Assembly (NCBI GenBank): GCA_946887065.1
Contig: CAMPKL010000243.1
Span: forward strand, 1 to 6,197
Length of the DNA: 6,197 nucleotides
From: an uncultured Bryobacterales bacterium
GTDB lineage: Bacteria > Acidobacteriota > Terriglobia > Bryobacterales > UBA6623
Direction: 5' to 3'
Shown: positions 5,293 through 6,197 of the stretch, piece by piece
Layout: each line of letters opens with the position of its first letter
Numbering within the stretch: the first letter of the stretch is position 1
The notes under the pieces: model-generated
The model's database searches: none
What the model was told of the DNA's origin: nothing
The model's input: the letters and a program-made list of their open reading frames with translations, nothing else
Position numbers and translations under genes: made by a program

Positions 5293-6197
5293 ATGATTTC
5301 GGTCCGCTCCCTGCCCCCTATCTGCGTCGCTATCAGCGCAGCAGACCCAAACAGCCTCCAGCGTCTGGCGATCGCCGAGTGCGAAGCCGGGGCGAAGTTC
5401 ATCGAGCTGCGTCTCGATTTGCTGCCGCGGCCCGAAGCCGGACTGCCGCTGATCAAGCTGCTGCGCGAGCGTTGGCCGAAGCTGAAAATCCTGACGACCT
5501 GCCGGCGCAAACAGGCGCAAGGCGGATTTGCAGGGTCAGTCGAAGAACAGGAGCGGATTCTGACCAAAGCCGCCGTGAACGGCGCTCAACTGCTGGATCT
5601 GGAGATCGAAACCGCCGAACCGGCCCCCGATGTCGCCGAACGATTGCGGCAGAAAGGGCGCGTGGTTTTGTCGTTCCACGACTTTGAGAAGGCTCCATCG
5701 CCCGAGAAGGTTTTGAGGCGTCTGCAAAAGGTCCCAGCGGACGTCTACAAGATGGCCGTAGCCGGCGTGAAGCCGAGCGATAGCAGCCGCCTGTTGCGCC
5801 TACTTGGTCACAAGGATGGGCCGCCGCTGGTGGTGCTGGCGATGGGCGAAGTTGGCGCCGCGAGCCGCATTCTGTCGCCGTCGCGCGGCGCGGTTTTCAC
5901 GTTTGCGGCGCCCAACACGGCTCCCGGAACGGCGCCAGGACAGTATTCCGCCGCAGTGATGCAAGGACTCTATCGGGTCGACAAGCTCACCCAGGACGCG
6001 CGGATTTTCGGCGTGATCGCATCGCCGGTTGCCCATTCCATGTCTCCGGTACTCCATAACCGGGCGATGCGCCAGTGCGGCATTGATGGCGTCTACCTTC
6101 CGTTTCGGGTGGAGCCGGAGCGGCTGGGCGACTTCTTTCGTTTCGCGGACGAATTGCCGGTCGAGGGCTTCAGCGTCACGTTGCCTCATAAGGAAAA
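5293..6197 (+). CDS. Bifunctional DHQ dehydratase/shikimate dehydrogenase, 3'-truncated
   Basis: N-terminal 301 residues of a fused shikimate-pathway enzyme, open at the right edge. Residues 1-225 are a type I 3-dehydroquinate dehydratase: ELRLD at 38-42, TTCR with R71, H129 in LSFHD, the Schiff-base lysine K153 in VYKMAV, R192 in ASRIL, and APGQ at 214-217. The position before GG at 77-78, glutamate in E. coli AroD (E86, partner of the catalytic His), is Q76 here. From about 236 shikimate dehydrogenase begins: FGVIASPVAHSMSPVLHN at 239-256 with S249 and S251 of the shikimate-binding SxS motif, and GFSVTLPHKE with catalytic K300. Together they convert 3-dehydroquinate to 3-dehydroshikimate and then shikimate in the cytosol. 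The start is fixed by an in-frame TGA at 5284-5286, nine bases before the ATG; no Shine-Dalgarno is evident. The NADP-binding domain should lie beyond the window. The same domain order is known in plants, Chlamydia and some other bacteria. Confidence 0.92.
   Translation, partial: MISVRSLPPICVAISAADPNSLQRLAIAECEAGAKFIELRLDLLPRPEAGLPLIKLLRERWPKLKILTTCRRKQAQGGFAGSVEEQERILTKAAVNGAQLLDLEIETAEPAPDVAERLRQKGRVVLSFHDFEKAPSPEKVLRRLQKVPADVYKMAVAGVKPSDSSRLLRLLGHKDGPPLVVLAMGEVGAASRILSPSRGAVFTFAAPNTAPGTAPGQYSAAVMQGLYRVDKLTQDARIFGVIASPVAHSMSPVLHNRAMRQCGIDGVYLPFRVEPERLGDFFRFADELPVEGFSVTLPHKE

Noticed and set aside
4785..5567. 260-codon minus-strand open frame spanning the SDR gene end, the spacer and the aroDE start
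   Set aside because: It is antisense to two well-supported genes, has the Arg/Ser/Pro-rich composition of a GC-rich shadow frame, and shows no recognisable motif.
5800..6189. 129-codon minus-strand frame near the right edge
   Set aside because: It lies opposite the aroDE frame, which carries clear catalytic motifs throughout this interval.

Overview
The window is an ordinary-looking stretch of a GC-rich (by eye about 60%) Gram-negative bacterial chromosome. A signal-peptide-bearing outer-membrane porin ending in phenylalanine shows an outer membrane. A fused 3-dehydroquinate dehydratase/shikimate dehydrogenase, a Tat-exported YghX-like dienelactone hydrolase, and a single-pass protein of a type I associate with Acidobacteriota together suggest an acidobacterium. 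That placement is inference from protein character, not from a marker gene.

Layout. Bases 1-168 hold no assignable gene. 172-1449 (+) encodes an OprO/OprP-type phosphate-selective porin. It converges, with 11 nt between stop codons, on 1461-2156 (-), a PhoU-family protein whose first metal-binding repeat is intact and whose second is degenerate. The divergent spacer 2157-2299 contains a good match to a PhoB box, oriented toward the PhoU gene (2186-2203), and an orphan perfect Shine-Dalgarno on the other strand (2202-2210). 2300-3028 (+) encodes a membrane-anchored protein of unknown function. It converges, with only 2 nt between stops, on 3031-3924 (-), a Tat-exported dienelactone hydrolase-family enzyme. 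The divergent spacer 3925-4063 carries a candidate promoter with a 14-bp perfect palindrome just upstream of its -10. 4064-5233 (+) is an NAD(P)-dependent extended SDR (nucleotide-sugar epimerase/dehydratase type). A strong hairpin follows its stop at 5236-5262, and then the start of aroDE (5293 onward, +) runs off the right edge.

How it fits together. The left third looks like a small phosphate-response island: a porin for anion entry across the outer membrane, a PhoU-type regulator, and a Pho box. No pst transporter, phoB/phoR or pit gene is visible. The right half holds unrelated metabolic genes: ester/lactone hydrolysis in the periplasm, sugar-nucleotide modification, and the third and fourth steps of the shikimate pathway. 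I see no mobile elements, CRISPR arrays, tRNA or rRNA. I did not find a clear novel multi-gene system. The most useful leads are the Pho box, the half-degenerate PhoU, the strand-biased hairpin before aroDE, and the operator-like palindrome upstream of the hydrolase gene.
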